NCBI RefSeq assembly: GCF_943913695.1
Contig: NZ_CALTZE010000077.1
Location: forward strand, 1-19,880
Reading direction: 5' to 3'
DNA from: an uncultured Marmoricola sp.
GTDB taxonomy: Bacteria; Actinomycetota; Actinomycetes; Propionibacteriales; Nocardioidaceae
Length of the DNA stretch: 19,880 nucleotides
Made by a program: the position numbers and the translations under genes. The notes under the pieces were generated by a model. That model did not search any database. It was not told where the DNA came from and worked only from the letters and a program-made list of their open reading frames with translations. Shown one piece after another: positions 8,485 to 15,888 of this stretch. Each line of letters opens with the position of its first letter. Positions within the stretch are counted from its first letter, which is position 1.

Positions 8485-8925
8485 TCAGTCGTCGCGCACC
8501 CGGCCCCGCATCCGCTTGACCTCGCTGCGGCGGCGCTTGCCCTCCACCCGGCGGCGCTGCGAGCCTCGCGTCGGCTTGGTGGGCACGCGCGCCAGCGGCG
8601 GCGGCGCGAGCGCCTCGCGCAGCAGGTCGGCCAGCCTCTGCCGCGCGGCGAGCCGGTTGCGGTGCTGCGAGCGGTGCTCCGACGCCGTGACGGCGACGAC
8701 CGGACCGAGCCGGCGTACCGCCCGGGCGCGTTGGCCGTCGCTGAGCGCGGTCGTCGCCGTCAGGTCGAGCAGCACCTCCACTCGGCTGTCGGTGGTGTTG
8801 ACCGACTGGCCGCCCGGCCCGGAGGAGCGCGAGAAGCGCTCGACCAGCTCGGCGGCCGGGATCACCAGGCCCCCGGGCACCCCCGGTCCGGGGCGCACGC
8901 GGACCTCGCTCAGCGCCGTCGCCAC
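8485..8925 (-). CDS. arfB: ArfB/YaeJ-like RF-1 domain peptidyl-tRNA hydrolase
   Basis: The product is a 146-residue, single-domain release-factor-like protein. It contains the catalytic GGQ tripeptide at 38-40 within FSRSSGPGGQSVNTTDSRVE, the RF-1 domain signature that hydrolyses the peptidyl-tRNA ester. The C-terminus (about 118-143) is rich in Arg and Lys, like the tail with which ArfB probes the empty mRNA channel of ribosomes stalled on truncated messages. It would therefore rescue non-stop ribosomes. GTG 8925 is the best start; it overlaps the upstream CoA-binding gene by 16 bases, so translation is probably coupled. GTGs further in would cut off the strand before the GGQ domain. The exact start is less certain than the identity. 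Confidence 0.85.
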   Translation of the reverse strand: MATALSEVRVRPGPGVPGGLVIPAAELVERFSRSSGPGGQSVNTTDSRVEVLLDLTATTALSDGQRARAVRRLGPVVAVTASEHRSQHRNRLAARQRLADLLREALAPPPLARVPTKPTRGSQRRRVEGKRRRSEVKRMRGRVRDD

Positions 8926-9323
8926 TCGATCGCCGGGCAGGTGTCCATCACCATCGGTACGCCGGCCGCGCGGGTGCGCTCGAAGGCCTCGGCGTCGACG
9001 ACCCCGAGCTGGAACCACACGCCGCGCGCCCCGATCGCCACGGCCTGGTCGGCGAACTCCCCGGCCGCCTCCGAACGCCGAAAGACGTCGACGACGTCGA
9101 CCGGGAAGGGCACGTCGGCGAGCGAGGCGTAGCCCTGCTCGCCCAGCACCACCGGCGCCGAGGGGTGGATCGGCACGATCCGCTTGCCGCGCTCCTGGAG
9201 CAGCGAGGCGATGGAGTACGCCGTGCGGCCGGTGTCGCCAGACAGCCCCACCACCGCCCACGTCTCGCAGTCGTCGAGCATCAGCCGGATCGACTCGGGG
9301 TCCTGCCAGGTCTCGCTGCTCAC
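8910..9323 (-). CDS. CoA-binding domain protein (YccU family)
   Basis: This 137-residue protein consists of one CoA-binding Rossmann-like domain. The nucleotide-binding turn is WAVVGLSGDTGRTAYSIASLLQERG (22-46). KRIVPIHPSAP follows, and then GYASLADVPFPVDVVDVFRR (64-83). GARGVWFQLGVVD and the end PMVMDTCPAIEWRR are typical of the YccU/succinyl-CoA-synthetase-like family. The biological role of these small proteins is not established; some relatives bind CoA. GTG 9323 was chosen because CACACT on the minus strand (9335-9330) ends six bases upstream and the family starts here; extensions upstream run into repeat DNA. It is co-directional and overlapping with the ArfB-like gene. Confidence 0.85.
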   Translation of the reverse strand: MSSETWQDPESIRLMLDDCETWAVVGLSGDTGRTAYSIASLLQERGKRIVPIHPSAPVVLGEQGYASLADVPFPVDVVDVFRRSEAAGEFADQAVAIGARGVWFQLGVVDAEAFERTRAAGVPMVMDTCPAIEWRRR

Positions 9324-9355
9324 CCCACCAGTGTGCCTCGCCGGATCCGTGAGTG

Positions 9356-9467
9356 TCGGTCGAGCGGCGCGCGGTTGGTCGAGGAGGGCGCGTGCGCGGG
9401 GTCGGTCGAGGAGAGCGCGCGTGCCCGCAGTTGGTCGAGGAGGGCGCGCAGCGCCCGTCTCGAGACC
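9356..9467. repeat. cluster of dispersed-type repeats with terminal palindrome
   Basis: Four units start with T(T/C)GGTCGAG at 9356, 9375, 9402 and 9431, followed by GAGGGCGCG or close variants. The last unit continues as a long imperfect palindrome: TGGTCGAGGAGGGCGC pairs with GCGCCCGTCTCGAGACC (ends 9467) around a three-base loop. This pattern, with CTCGACC and GGTCTCGAGAC arms, matches an extragenic palindromic repeat I remember as abundant in Nocardioides genomes. The cluster lies between two divergent genes, upstream of both promoters. Function is unknown. Confidence 0.7.
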
Positions 9468-9497
9468 CCGGTGAGCCGAGGGGCCTACGGTGAGGGC

Positions 9498-9896
9498 GTG
9501 GTCGAGCTGCGGACCGGGGCGGTGGTGCCGTCGACCCACGGGCCGCACGTGGAGCAGGTCGGCTGGGGCGTCGCGCGGTCGGTGGCGCGCAGCCTGGCGC
9601 AGGCAGACGGTGAGCACCCCTTGCTCGCCGCCGTGCCCGACCTCGCCGAGGCGCCCGGCCACGCGGCGTACGCCGTGCTGGAGGGCCGCGAGGCGCTCGC
9701 CCTGGCACTCGTGCGGCTCTCCGCGCCCGGCGCGGCCTACCTGGGGGAGGTGGTGCGGGCCGACGCCGCGCCCGGCACCCGGGAGGCGCTCGTCGTCCGC
9801 GCCCTGCACGACGCGGCCGCAGCCGGGGCGACGTCGATGGAGGTGCCGTCGCCGCCCGGGGACCTCGCCGGACTCGCGCTCGTGAGCGATCACTAA
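9498..9896 (+). CDS. small protein of unknown function, weakly GNAT-like
   Basis: This is a 132-residue protein I do not recognise. Codon use is strongly GC3-biased, supporting a real gene. The second half (LALVRLSAPGAAYLGEVVRADAAPGTREALVVRALHDAAAAGATSMEVPSPPGDLAGLA) has the strand, acceptor-loop, helix and strand rhythm of an acetyltransferase fold. It lacks a clear acetyl-CoA R/QxxGxG/A loop, so GNAT membership is only a suggestion. GTG 9498 was chosen because TACGGT (9486-9491) ends six bases upstream, the leaderless spacing used by neighbours. Its TAA stop forms the first three bases of the probable -10 box (TAACAT) of the following acyl-CoA dehydrogenase gene. It is additional relative to the mycobacterial gene order. 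Confidence 0.6.
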   Translation: MVELRTGAVVPSTHGPHVEQVGWGVARSVARSLAQADGEHPLLAAVPDLAEAPGHAAYAVLEGREALALALVRLSAPGAAYLGEVVRADAAPGTREALVVRALHDAAAAGATSMEVPSPPGDLAGLALVSDH

Positions 9897-9906
9897 CATC
9901 GGCGCC

Positions 9907-11082
9907 ATGAGCGAGGCCTACCCGATGTACGCGCTGTCCGAGGAGCACCAGGCGATCCGCGAGGCGGTGCGCGCGGTCGCGACCGACAAGATCGCGCCTT
10001 ACGCCGCCGCGGTCGACGAGGAGGCGCGCTACCCCGCCGAGGCGGCCCAGGCGCTGCTGGCCGCCGACTTCCACGCCCCCCACGTGCCGGAGGAGTACGG
10101 CGGCGCGGGCGCCGACGCGCTGGCCACCGTGCTGGTGATCGAGGAGGTCGCCCGCGCGTGCGTGAGCTCCTCGCTGATCCCCGCGGTCAACAAGCTGGGC
10201 TCGCTGCCGGTGCAGCTCTCGGGCTCCGAGGAGCTCAAGCAGCGCTACCTGACCAAGCTCGCCGCCGGCGAGGGCGGCTTCTCCTACTGCCTCTCCGAGC
10301 CCGACGCCGGCTCCGACGCCGGGGGGATGAAGACCCGCGCGGTGCGCGACGGCGACCACTGGGTGCTCGACGGCGTGAAGCGCTGGATCACCAACGCCGG
10401 TGAGTCGGAGTTCTACACCGTGATGGCGGTGACCGACCCCGACAAGCGCACCCGCGGCGGCATCTCCGCCTTCGTGGTGGAGCGGTCCGACGAGGGCGTC
10501 TCCTTCGGGGCACCGGAGAAGAAGCTCGGCATCAAGGGCTCGCCCACGCGAGAGGTCTACCTCGACAAGGTCCGGATCCCGGCCGACCGCATGATCGGTG
10601 AGGAGGGCACGGGCTTCGCCACCGCGATGGCCACGCTCGACCACACCCGCATCACCATCGCCGCGCAGGCCGTCGGCGTCGCCCAGGGTGCGCTCGACTT
10701 CGCCCTGGCCTACGCCCAGGAGCGCGAGCAGTTCGGCAAGCCGATCGCCGACTTCCAGGGCCTGCAGTTCCTGCTCGCCGACATGGGGATTAAGGTCGAG
10801 GCGGCCCGCCAGCTGACCTACGCCGCCGCCGGCCGCTCCGAGCGCGGCGACAAGGACCTCACCTTCTTCGGCGCCGCCGCCAAGTGCTTCGCCTCCGACA
10901 CCGCGATGCAGGTGACCACCGACGCCGTGCAGGTGCTCGGCGGCTACGGCTACACCCGCGACTACCCGGTCGAGCGGATGATGCGCGACGCGAAGATCAC
11001 CCAGATCTACGAGGGCACCAACCAGGTGCAGCGCATCGTCGCCGCCCGCCAGCTGCTCGCGGGCGTCCAGTCGCAGCTCTGA
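9907..11082 (+). CDS. acyl-CoA dehydrogenase (FadE25-like)
   Basis: This 391-residue FAD-dependent acyl-CoA dehydrogenase would introduce the trans-2 double bond in fatty or branched acyl-CoAs and pass electrons to ETF. Seen are FSYCLSEPDAGSDAGGM (about 135-151, FAD and substrate binding), WITNAG (157-162), and KKLGIKGSPTREVYLDKVRIP. A C-terminal QVLGGYGYTRDYPVERMMRDAK precedes IYEGTNQVQR with Glu369 as the expected catalytic base, in the position used by short-chain and butyryl-type enzymes. Length is normal. TAACAT (9894-9899) ends seven bases before the ATG, so the message is probably leaderless. Next to purK-purE it corresponds to M. tuberculosis fadE25 (from memory). The exact acyl chain cannot be read from sequence. 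Confidence 0.93.
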   Translation: MSEAYPMYALSEEHQAIREAVRAVATDKIAPYAAAVDEEARYPAEAAQALLAADFHAPHVPEEYGGAGADALATVLVIEEVARACVSSSLIPAVNKLGSLPVQLSGSEELKQRYLTKLAAGEGGFSYCLSEPDAGSDAGGMKTRAVRDGDHWVLDGVKRWITNAGESEFYTVMAVTDPDKRTRGGISAFVVERSDEGVSFGAPEKKLGIKGSPTREVYLDKVRIPADRMIGEEGTGFATAMATLDHTRITIAAQAVGVAQGALDFALAYAQEREQFGKPIADFQGLQFLLADMGIKVEAARQLTYAAAGRSERGDKDLTFFGAAAKCFASDTAMQVTTDAVQVLGGYGYTRDYPVERMMRDAKITQIYEGTNQVQRIVAARQLLAGVQSQL

Positions 11083-11120
11083 GAAGACCGGTCTCCACCC
11101 TCGCTCCACCACTGCACGGT

Positions 11121-11180
11121 GTGACGCCCGACACGGACGCGTAAGCACGCACGTACGCGTGCGGTCGTGATCGGCGTCAC
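11121..11180. promoter_or_regulatory. nested inverted repeats upstream of the C1 catabolic operon
   Basis: An outer pair, GTGACGCC (11121-11128) and GGCGTCAC (11173-11180), can be extended imperfectly to about 15-base arms. It encloses a perfect inner inverted repeat CGCACG-TACG-CGTGCG (11148-11163). The structure lies 39 bases after the acyl-CoA dehydrogenase stop and 67 bases before the start of the regulator-enzyme fusion. It could be an operator for that FCD-type regulator, a terminator for the upstream gene, or both. I could not assign a -10/-35 pair. Confidence 0.5.
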
Positions 11181-11247
11181 GTCCGCGCAGGCTCTCCCAT
11201 GTCGGCTCGCAGAGCAGCCGAGACCGTCACCCTGGGAGGGCCGCTCG

Positions 11248-12384
11248 ATGACCACCGCAGCCGAGGAGCTCGCCGCGTCCGTGGACGCCGCCGCGCTCAC
11301 CGAGGCGATGGCCGCGCTGTGCAGCGGCGTCACCGTCGTCGCCACCCGCCTCGACGGGGAGGACGTGGGTGCCACCGCCAGCTCGGTCACGGTCCTCTCC
11401 GACCAGCCCGCGATGATGCTGGTCTGCCTCACCCGCGGCTCCGCGGCCGCCGAGGCCGTCGTGAGGCGCGGCAGCCTCACCATCAACGTCCTGCGCGAGG
11501 ACCACGGTCCGCTGGCGATGCGCTTCGCGGGTCGCCGCGAGGAGCGGTTCGCCGGGGTCGCGCTCGAGCGCACCCCCGACGAGCTCCCCCTCCTCGTCGA
11601 CTCGCTGTGCTCGCTGGTCTGCGACGTCGTCGAGGTCCACCCCGCCGGCCGTCACGAGGTGGTCTTCGCCCGCGTGCGCACGGCCCACCGGCGCGAGGGC
11701 ACCCCGCTGGCCTACTACGCCGGCAAGTTCGCCCGGCTGGAGCTCGCGGAGGACCAGACGGCGTACGACGCCGCGCGCGCCGCCGTGCTCGACGCCGCCC
11801 TCCCGCTCGACGAGGAGTTCTCGCTGGCGCTGGTCGCCAAGCTGCTCGGCATGCCGGATGGCGCGGTCTTCCAGGCGATGCGGCGACTGGTCCGCGAGGG
11901 ACTCGTCGAGCGCCGGCACGCCGACCGGTACGCCGTCACGCGCTCGCCCGACGACGTCATCGCCGACCTGTGCCGCGCGCGCTGCGACATCGAGGTCGGC
12001 GTCATCCACAGCCTGCGGGGACCGCTCGCCGAGGAGCAGCTCGCCCTGCTCGAGGGGCTCGACACCGACCTCCAGCAGCACCGCGAGGGCGACCTCGTCA
12101 CCGACGTGCCTGCCTGGCTGCGCGCCGACAGCCGCTTCCACGAGGAGCTCGTCGCGCTGTCCGGGTCGCGGCTGCTCGTGCAGAGCTTCCGCTCCCTGAG
12201 CCTCCCGGCCTGGGACGTCGAGCGCCTCGGCGACCCCGCCACCGCTCCGGTCCTGCTCGCCGACCACCGCCGCCTGCTCGACGCGCTGCGTCGCGGGGAG
12301 CGCGACGTCGCCGCACACGTGATCCGCGAGCACTCCTGCCGCCTGCAACCCATCCACCCCGACCAGACCGGAGACCCCGCATGA
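11248..12384 (+). CDS. flavin reductase fused to a GntR/FCD-type transcriptional regulator
   Basis: The N-terminal part (about 17-168) is a flavin reductase domain of the two-component monooxygenase type: CSGVTVVATRLDGEDVGATASSVTVLS (25-51), GSLTINVLREDH (75-86), RFAGRREERFAGV, and PLAYYAGKFARLEL (153-166). It would reduce FMN or FAD with NAD(P)H. A winged helix follows (about 188-232: LALVAKLLGMPDGAVFQAMRRLVREGLVERR). Then comes an FCD ligand-binding domain (about 237-365) with the family's likely metal residues Asp294, His298, His340 and His362. The single frame carries no internal stop, so this is a true fusion. GGGAGGG lies seven bases upstream of ATG 11248. It overlaps the demethylase gene (ATGA) and likely supplies reduced flavin to the monooxygenase two genes downstream while controlling the operon. 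The regulatory role is inferred from domain content. Confidence 0.88.
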   Translation: MTTAAEELAASVDAAALTEAMAALCSGVTVVATRLDGEDVGATASSVTVLSDQPAMMLVCLTRGSAAAEAVVRRGSLTINVLREDHGPLAMRFAGRREERFAGVALERTPDELPLLVDSLCSLVCDVVEVHPAGRHEVVFARVRTAHRREGTPLAYYAGKFARLELAEDQTAYDAARAAVLDAALPLDEEFSLALVAKLLGMPDGAVFQAMRRLVREGLVERRHADRYAVTRSPDDVIADLCRARCDIEVGVIHSLRGPLAEEQLALLEGLDTDLQQHREGDLVTDVPAWLRADSRFHEELVALSGSRLLVQSFRSLSLPAWDVERLGDPATAPVLLADHRRLLDALRRGERDVAAHVIREHSCRLQPIHPDQTGDPA

Positions 12385-13685
12385 GCCACCCCGTGATCGA
12401 CTTCCTGCGCAGCTCGCCCAGGACCTACCACCCCGGCTGGAACCAGCCGGAGTTCACCGACTGGCGCGACGAGCAGCTGTCGTGGAAGACCACCTGCTAC
12501 CTCGGCGACTGGTCGTTCCTGTGGGACGCCCGGTTCACCGGCCCCGACGCGCTCCGGCTCTTCCGCGAGACCGGCATCAACTCGGTCGAGAAGTTCGACA
12601 TCGGCCAGGCCAAGCACCTGGTGCAGTGCGACGACGAGGGCAAGGTCATCACCGACGGCGTCCTGATGCGTCTGGGGGAGGACAGCTTCAGCACCCAGTC
12701 GATGACCGCGATGTGGAGCGCCTTCGTCGCCCAGCGCGACGGCTACGACGTCACGGTCAGCAAGGACGACACCTTCCAGTTCCAGGTCTCCGGCCCCACC
12801 GCGCTCGCCACCTGCCAGGCGGCGACCGGCGAGGAGCTCACCGACATCCGCTTCATGCGCTTCCGCGAGGTCACCATCGCCGGGCGCCAGGTGCTGGCCC
12901 TGCGTCAGGGCATGGCCGGCGAGATCGGCTTCGAGTTCCACGGCCCCGCGGAGCACGCGGAGGAGGTGCGTACGGCGCTCCTCGCCGCAGGTGCGGAGCA
13001 CGGCATCCGGCGGCTGGGCCGCCGTACGGCGATGATCAACCACCTGGAGGCGGCCTTCCCCACCGGTGGCTGGCACTACCTCAACGCCTTCCTCACCGAC
13101 CCCGAGTTCATCCCGTGGGCGATGGGGGAGTTCGACTTCCTCGGACTCGGCGGAGCCCTCGCCGGCAGCTTCGAGAGCGACGACCTCGGCGACTACCTCA
13201 CCTCGCCCCTCGAGCTCGGCTGGGGCCGCTCGGTCAAGCTCGACCACGACTTCCGCGGCCGCGCCGCCCTCGAGCGTGAGCTGGAGTCGCCGAAGCGGGT
13301 CCGGGTCACCCTGGAGTGGGACAGCGACGACGTCGTCGGTCTCTACCGCACGCTCTTCGAGGACGGGCCCGCGGTGGCGCAGCTCGACATCCCGCACATG
13401 CAGCGCTGGATCGCCTGGTTCGACGCCGTGCAGACCGAGAGCGGCGAGGTCGTCGGCGTCTCCACCACCCCCGGCTACAGCGCCTGGGCGCACAAGGTGC
13501 TGACGCTCGCCTACGTCGAGCCCGCGCACGCGGAGCCGGGCACGCCCGTGCGCGTGCTGTGGGGCGAGCCCGGGACGCCCCAGCGGCTGATCCGCGCCCG
13601 CGTCGCGCCCGCGCCGTACAAGCCCGACAACCGGCGCGCCGACCTGGCCGCCTCCCTCGCCACCGCCGCCCCCCTGACCGTCTGA
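12381..13685 (+). CDS. GcvT/LigM-like tetrahydrofolate-dependent demethylase (aminomethyltransferase fold)
   Basis: This 434-residue protein has the GcvT aminomethyltransferase fold. GQAKHLVQCDDEGKVITDGV (75-94) and VSGPTALATCQAATG (136-150) lie in the folate-binding core. LRQGMAGEIGFEFHGP (174-189) matches the LRxGxxGExGYE signature, and EAAFPTGGWHYLNAF (223-237) follows. A C-terminal barrel (about 305-425) includes GYSAWAHKVLTLAYV. Among characterised relatives it looks closest to LigM/DesA and dicamba methyltransferase, which move an O-methyl group to tetrahydrofolate, rather than to glycine-cleavage T protein (about 370 residues). No gcvH or gcvP is nearby. There is no FAD domain of the dimethylglycine/sarcosine dehydrogenase type. 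The substrate is unknown; an O- or N-methyl aromatic is likely given the adjacent monooxygenase, PurU and FolD. Confidence 0.8.
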   Translation: MSHPVIDFLRSSPRTYHPGWNQPEFTDWRDEQLSWKTTCYLGDWSFLWDARFTGPDALRLFRETGINSVEKFDIGQAKHLVQCDDEGKVITDGVLMRLGEDSFSTQSMTAMWSAFVAQRDGYDVTVSKDDTFQFQVSGPTALATCQAATGEELTDIRFMRFREVTIAGRQVLALRQGMAGEIGFEFHGPAEHAEEVRTALLAAGAEHGIRRLGRRTAMINHLEAAFPTGGWHYLNAFLTDPEFIPWAMGEFDFLGLGGALAGSFESDDLGDYLTSPLELGWGRSVKLDHDFRGRAALERELESPKRVRVTLEWDSDDVVGLYRTLFEDGPAVAQLDIPHMQRWIAWFDAVQTESGEVVGVSTTPGYSAWAHKVLTLAYVEPAHAEPGTPVRVLWGEPGTPQRLIRARVAPAPYKPDNRRADLAASLATAAPLTV

Positions 13686-13702
13686 GCACCCGGAGGACCC
13701 CC

Positions 13703-14932
13703 ATGACCATCCCGTCCAGCGACGTCAAGACCGCCGACGCGCCCGCCACTCTCACCGGCGCGCAGGCGCTGGAGAGCGCCCGCGCGCTGCGCCCCAAGGT
13801 GCTCGCCGAGGCACCCGAGACCGAACGCCGCGGCTTCCACTCCGAGGAGCTGCACCTCGACTTCGTCGAGGCCGGCTTCTACCACCTGCTGCGCCCCAAG
13901 ACCTTCGGCGGCTACGAGGTCGACCTGTGGGACTTCTGCCAGGTCGTGATGGAGATCGCCCGCGCCGACATGAGCACGGCGTGGACGCTCGCCCTGGCCT
14001 CGGGCCACAACCTGCAGGTCGCCTCGTGGTGGCCGGAGTCGGTGCAGCGCGAGGTCTTCGTCGACGGCCACTTCGCCTCGCCGATGACCTCCGCGCCCGG
14101 CGGCACCCTGGCCCGTCACGACGACGGCTGGCGCATCGACGCGGTGCTGCCCTTCTCCTCGGGCATCCCCTACGCCACCCACGCCATGGGTCACGCCTTC
14201 ATCCCCGGCGAGGGTCCCGGCCCCGGCACGCTGTCGACCTTCCTGGTGCCGCGCGCCTCGGTCTCGGTGCGCGACGACTGGGGCCACACCCTGGGGCTGC
14301 GGGGCAGTGGTTCGCACACGGTCGAGGTCACCGACGTCCTCGTGCCCCACGACTGGGTGCTCGCGGGCCAGATCCAGGTCGACATGGACACCTCGCAGGG
14401 CACGCCCGGGCTGCGCCTGCACGGCAACCCGATGTACGGCGGCCGCGGCAACGGCTTCTTCGGCCTCGAGCTGGCCTCGCTGGGCGTGGGTGGCGTCGAG
14501 GGCGCCCTCGACGAGTACCGGAGCTTCCTGGAGGGCAAGCGCACCGTCTTCCCGCCGATCACCACGCGCGCGGAGAACCCGCGCTACCAGCTCTGGTACG
14601 CCGACGCCGTCACCGCCCTGCGCGGCGCCCGCGCCTCGGTGCGGCAGGCCGCGGAGATGTTCCACGACATCACCGACCGCGCGGCAGCCGGGGGCGCTCC
14701 GTTCTCGGCCGAGGAGGACATGGAGATCTCGCGCGTCGCCGTGGCCGGCCAGCTGGCCGCCTGGCGCGTGATGGAGACGATCATGCGCACCTCCGGCAGT
14801 GCGGCGGCCGTCACGGGCCAGCGCATGGAGCGCATCTGGCGCGACCAGTCGATGCTGCTGAGCCACCAGAACACCGTGATCCAGGACTTCCTCGGCTCCG
14901 CGGTCGGCTCCGCCGCCCTGCTGCCCGCCTAG
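13703..14932 (+). CDS. flavin-dependent monooxygenase of the acyl-CoA dehydrogenase fold (group D, HsaA/DszC-like)
   Basis: This 409-residue protein resembles acyl-CoA dehydrogenases in outline (FVEAGFYHLLRPKTFGGYEVDLWDFCQVVMEIARADMSTAWTL, 54-96). It lacks the catalytic Glu and the YEGT end of true dehydrogenases. Instead it has PFSSGIPYATHAMGHAFIPG (150-169), a GLRGSGSHTVEVTDVLVP strand, and a C-terminal LLSHQNTVIQDF in which the His is the family's active-site residue. This is the pattern of the oxygenase component of two-component monooxygenases that use reduced flavin from a separate reductase. That reductase is most likely the N-terminal domain of the fusion protein two genes upstream. 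CGGAGG lies six bases before ATG 13703. It would hydroxylate, or oxidatively dealkylate, an aromatic or heteroaromatic substrate; which one cannot be told. Confidence 0.8.
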   Translation: MTIPSSDVKTADAPATLTGAQALESARALRPKVLAEAPETERRGFHSEELHLDFVEAGFYHLLRPKTFGGYEVDLWDFCQVVMEIARADMSTAWTLALASGHNLQVASWWPESVQREVFVDGHFASPMTSAPGGTLARHDDGWRIDAVLPFSSGIPYATHAMGHAFIPGEGPGPGTLSTFLVPRASVSVRDDWGHTLGLRGSGSHTVEVTDVLVPHDWVLAGQIQVDMDTSQGTPGLRLHGNPMYGGRGNGFFGLELASLGVGGVEGALDEYRSFLEGKRTVFPPITTRAENPRYQLWYADAVTALRGARASVRQAAEMFHDITDRAAAGGAPFSAEEDMEISRVAVAGQLAAWRVMETIMRTSGSAAAVTGQRMERIWRDQSMLLSHQNTVIQDFLGSAVGSAALLPA

Positions 14933-14982
14933 CCGGCCGCCCCCGTCCGTCACCTGTCCACGCCCAGCTCCCGGAAGGCCCC

Positions 14983-15888
14983 ATGTCCACCCATCTGGCC
15001 GAGGCGCGCCCCGCGCCCGCACCCCCGAGTCCGACCTCCGATCTCGGCCGCCTGCTCGTGCGGACCACCGACCGCCCCGGCGTCGTCGGCGCCGTCGGCC
15101 GGTTCCTCGCCGACGTCGGCGCCAACATCGTCTCCCTCGACCAGCACTCCACCGCGCCCCAGGGAGGCACCTTCTTCCAGCGCACGGAGTTCCACCTCGA
15201 GGACCTGGCCCGTCGTCGCGACGACCTCGAGCGGCAGTTCGCGCGCGAGGTGGCGGGTCCGCTGCAGCTGGACTTCCTCATCACCGAGGCGGCGCGCAAG
15301 AAGCGGGTCGCGATCATGGTCTCGCGCTACGACCACTGCCTGCTCGACCTGCTCTGGCGCTGGCGTCGCGACGAGCTGGCCATGACCGTGCCGCTCGTGA
15401 TCTCCAACCACCCCGACCTGGGGCCGGCGGTCGAGGAGTTCGGCGTGCCGTTCCTGCACGTGCCCGTCACCCGGGAGACCAAGGCCGAGGCCGAGGCGGC
15501 GCAGCTGGCGGCGCTGGAGGGCAAGGTCGACCTGGTCGTGCTCGCGCGCTACATGCAGATCATCAGCGACGACTTCCTCGACCGGGTGGGGGTGCCGGTG
15601 ATCAACATCCACCACTCCTTCCTGCCGGCGTTCATCGGCGCCAGCCCCTACCAGCGCGCGGCCGACCGGGGGGTCAAGCTGATCGGTGCGACCGCCCACT
15701 ACGTGACCGCAGACCTCGACGAGGGCCCGATCATCGAGCAGGACGTCGTGCGCGTGAGCCACCGCGACAGCGTCGCCGAGCTGGTGCGCCGCGGCGCCGA
15801 CGTCGAGCGGGCGGTGCTGGCGCGTGCGGTGCGCTGGCACTGCGAGGACCGCGTCGCACGCCACGAGAACTCCACGATGGTGCTCTGA
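14983..15888 (+). CDS. purU: formyltetrahydrofolate deformylase (PurU)
   Basis: This 301-residue PurU hydrolyses 10-formyl-THF to formate and THF. The N-terminal ACT domain (about 21-100) starts LGRLLVRTTDRPGVVGAVGRFL. The formyltransferase-like domain (108-301) carries the catalytic triad Asn208 and His210 in INIHHSFLPAF and Asp246 in TADLDEGPIIEQD, spaced as in PurN. A GGAAGG ribosome site precedes ATG 14983. The first 20 residues are a Pro/Ala-rich extension. PurU is usually a one-carbon balancing enzyme; placed beside FolD and a folate-dependent demethylase it more likely dissimilates methyl-derived C1 units, as PurU and FolD do beside demethylating oxidases in nicotine catabolism on Paenarthrobacter plasmid pAO1 (from memory). 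Its stop overlaps the folD start by one base. Confidence 0.93.
   Translation: MSTHLAEARPAPAPPSPTSDLGRLLVRTTDRPGVVGAVGRFLADVGANIVSLDQHSTAPQGGTFFQRTEFHLEDLARRRDDLERQFAREVAGPLQLDFLITEAARKKRVAIMVSRYDHCLLDLLWRWRRDELAMTVPLVISNHPDLGPAVEEFGVPFLHVPVTRETKAEAEAAQLAALEGKVDLVVLARYMQIISDDFLDRVGVPVINIHHSFLPAFIGASPYQRAADRGVKLIGATAHYVTADLDEGPIIEQDVVRVSHRDSVAELVRRGADVERAVLARAVRWHCEDRVARHENSTMVL

Noticed and set aside
8925..11148. Long minus-strand open frame extending the ArfB-like gene upstream to 11148
   Set aside because: Beyond 8925 it is antisense to the acyl-CoA dehydrogenase and overlaps the CoA-binding gene; only the last 146 codons encode a recognisable protein.
12381..13685. Reading the GcvT-like protein as glycine-cleavage T protein
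   Set aside because: It is longer than usual GcvT, has no gcvH or gcvP neighbours, and its GQAKH...DDEGKVITDG segment and operon partners fit demethylases better.
13703..14932. Reading the monooxygenase as a fatty acyl-CoA dehydrogenase
   Set aside because: The catalytic Glu/YEGT end is missing and the C-terminal HQNTVIQDF pattern, with a flavin reductase in the same operon, points to a group D monooxygenase.
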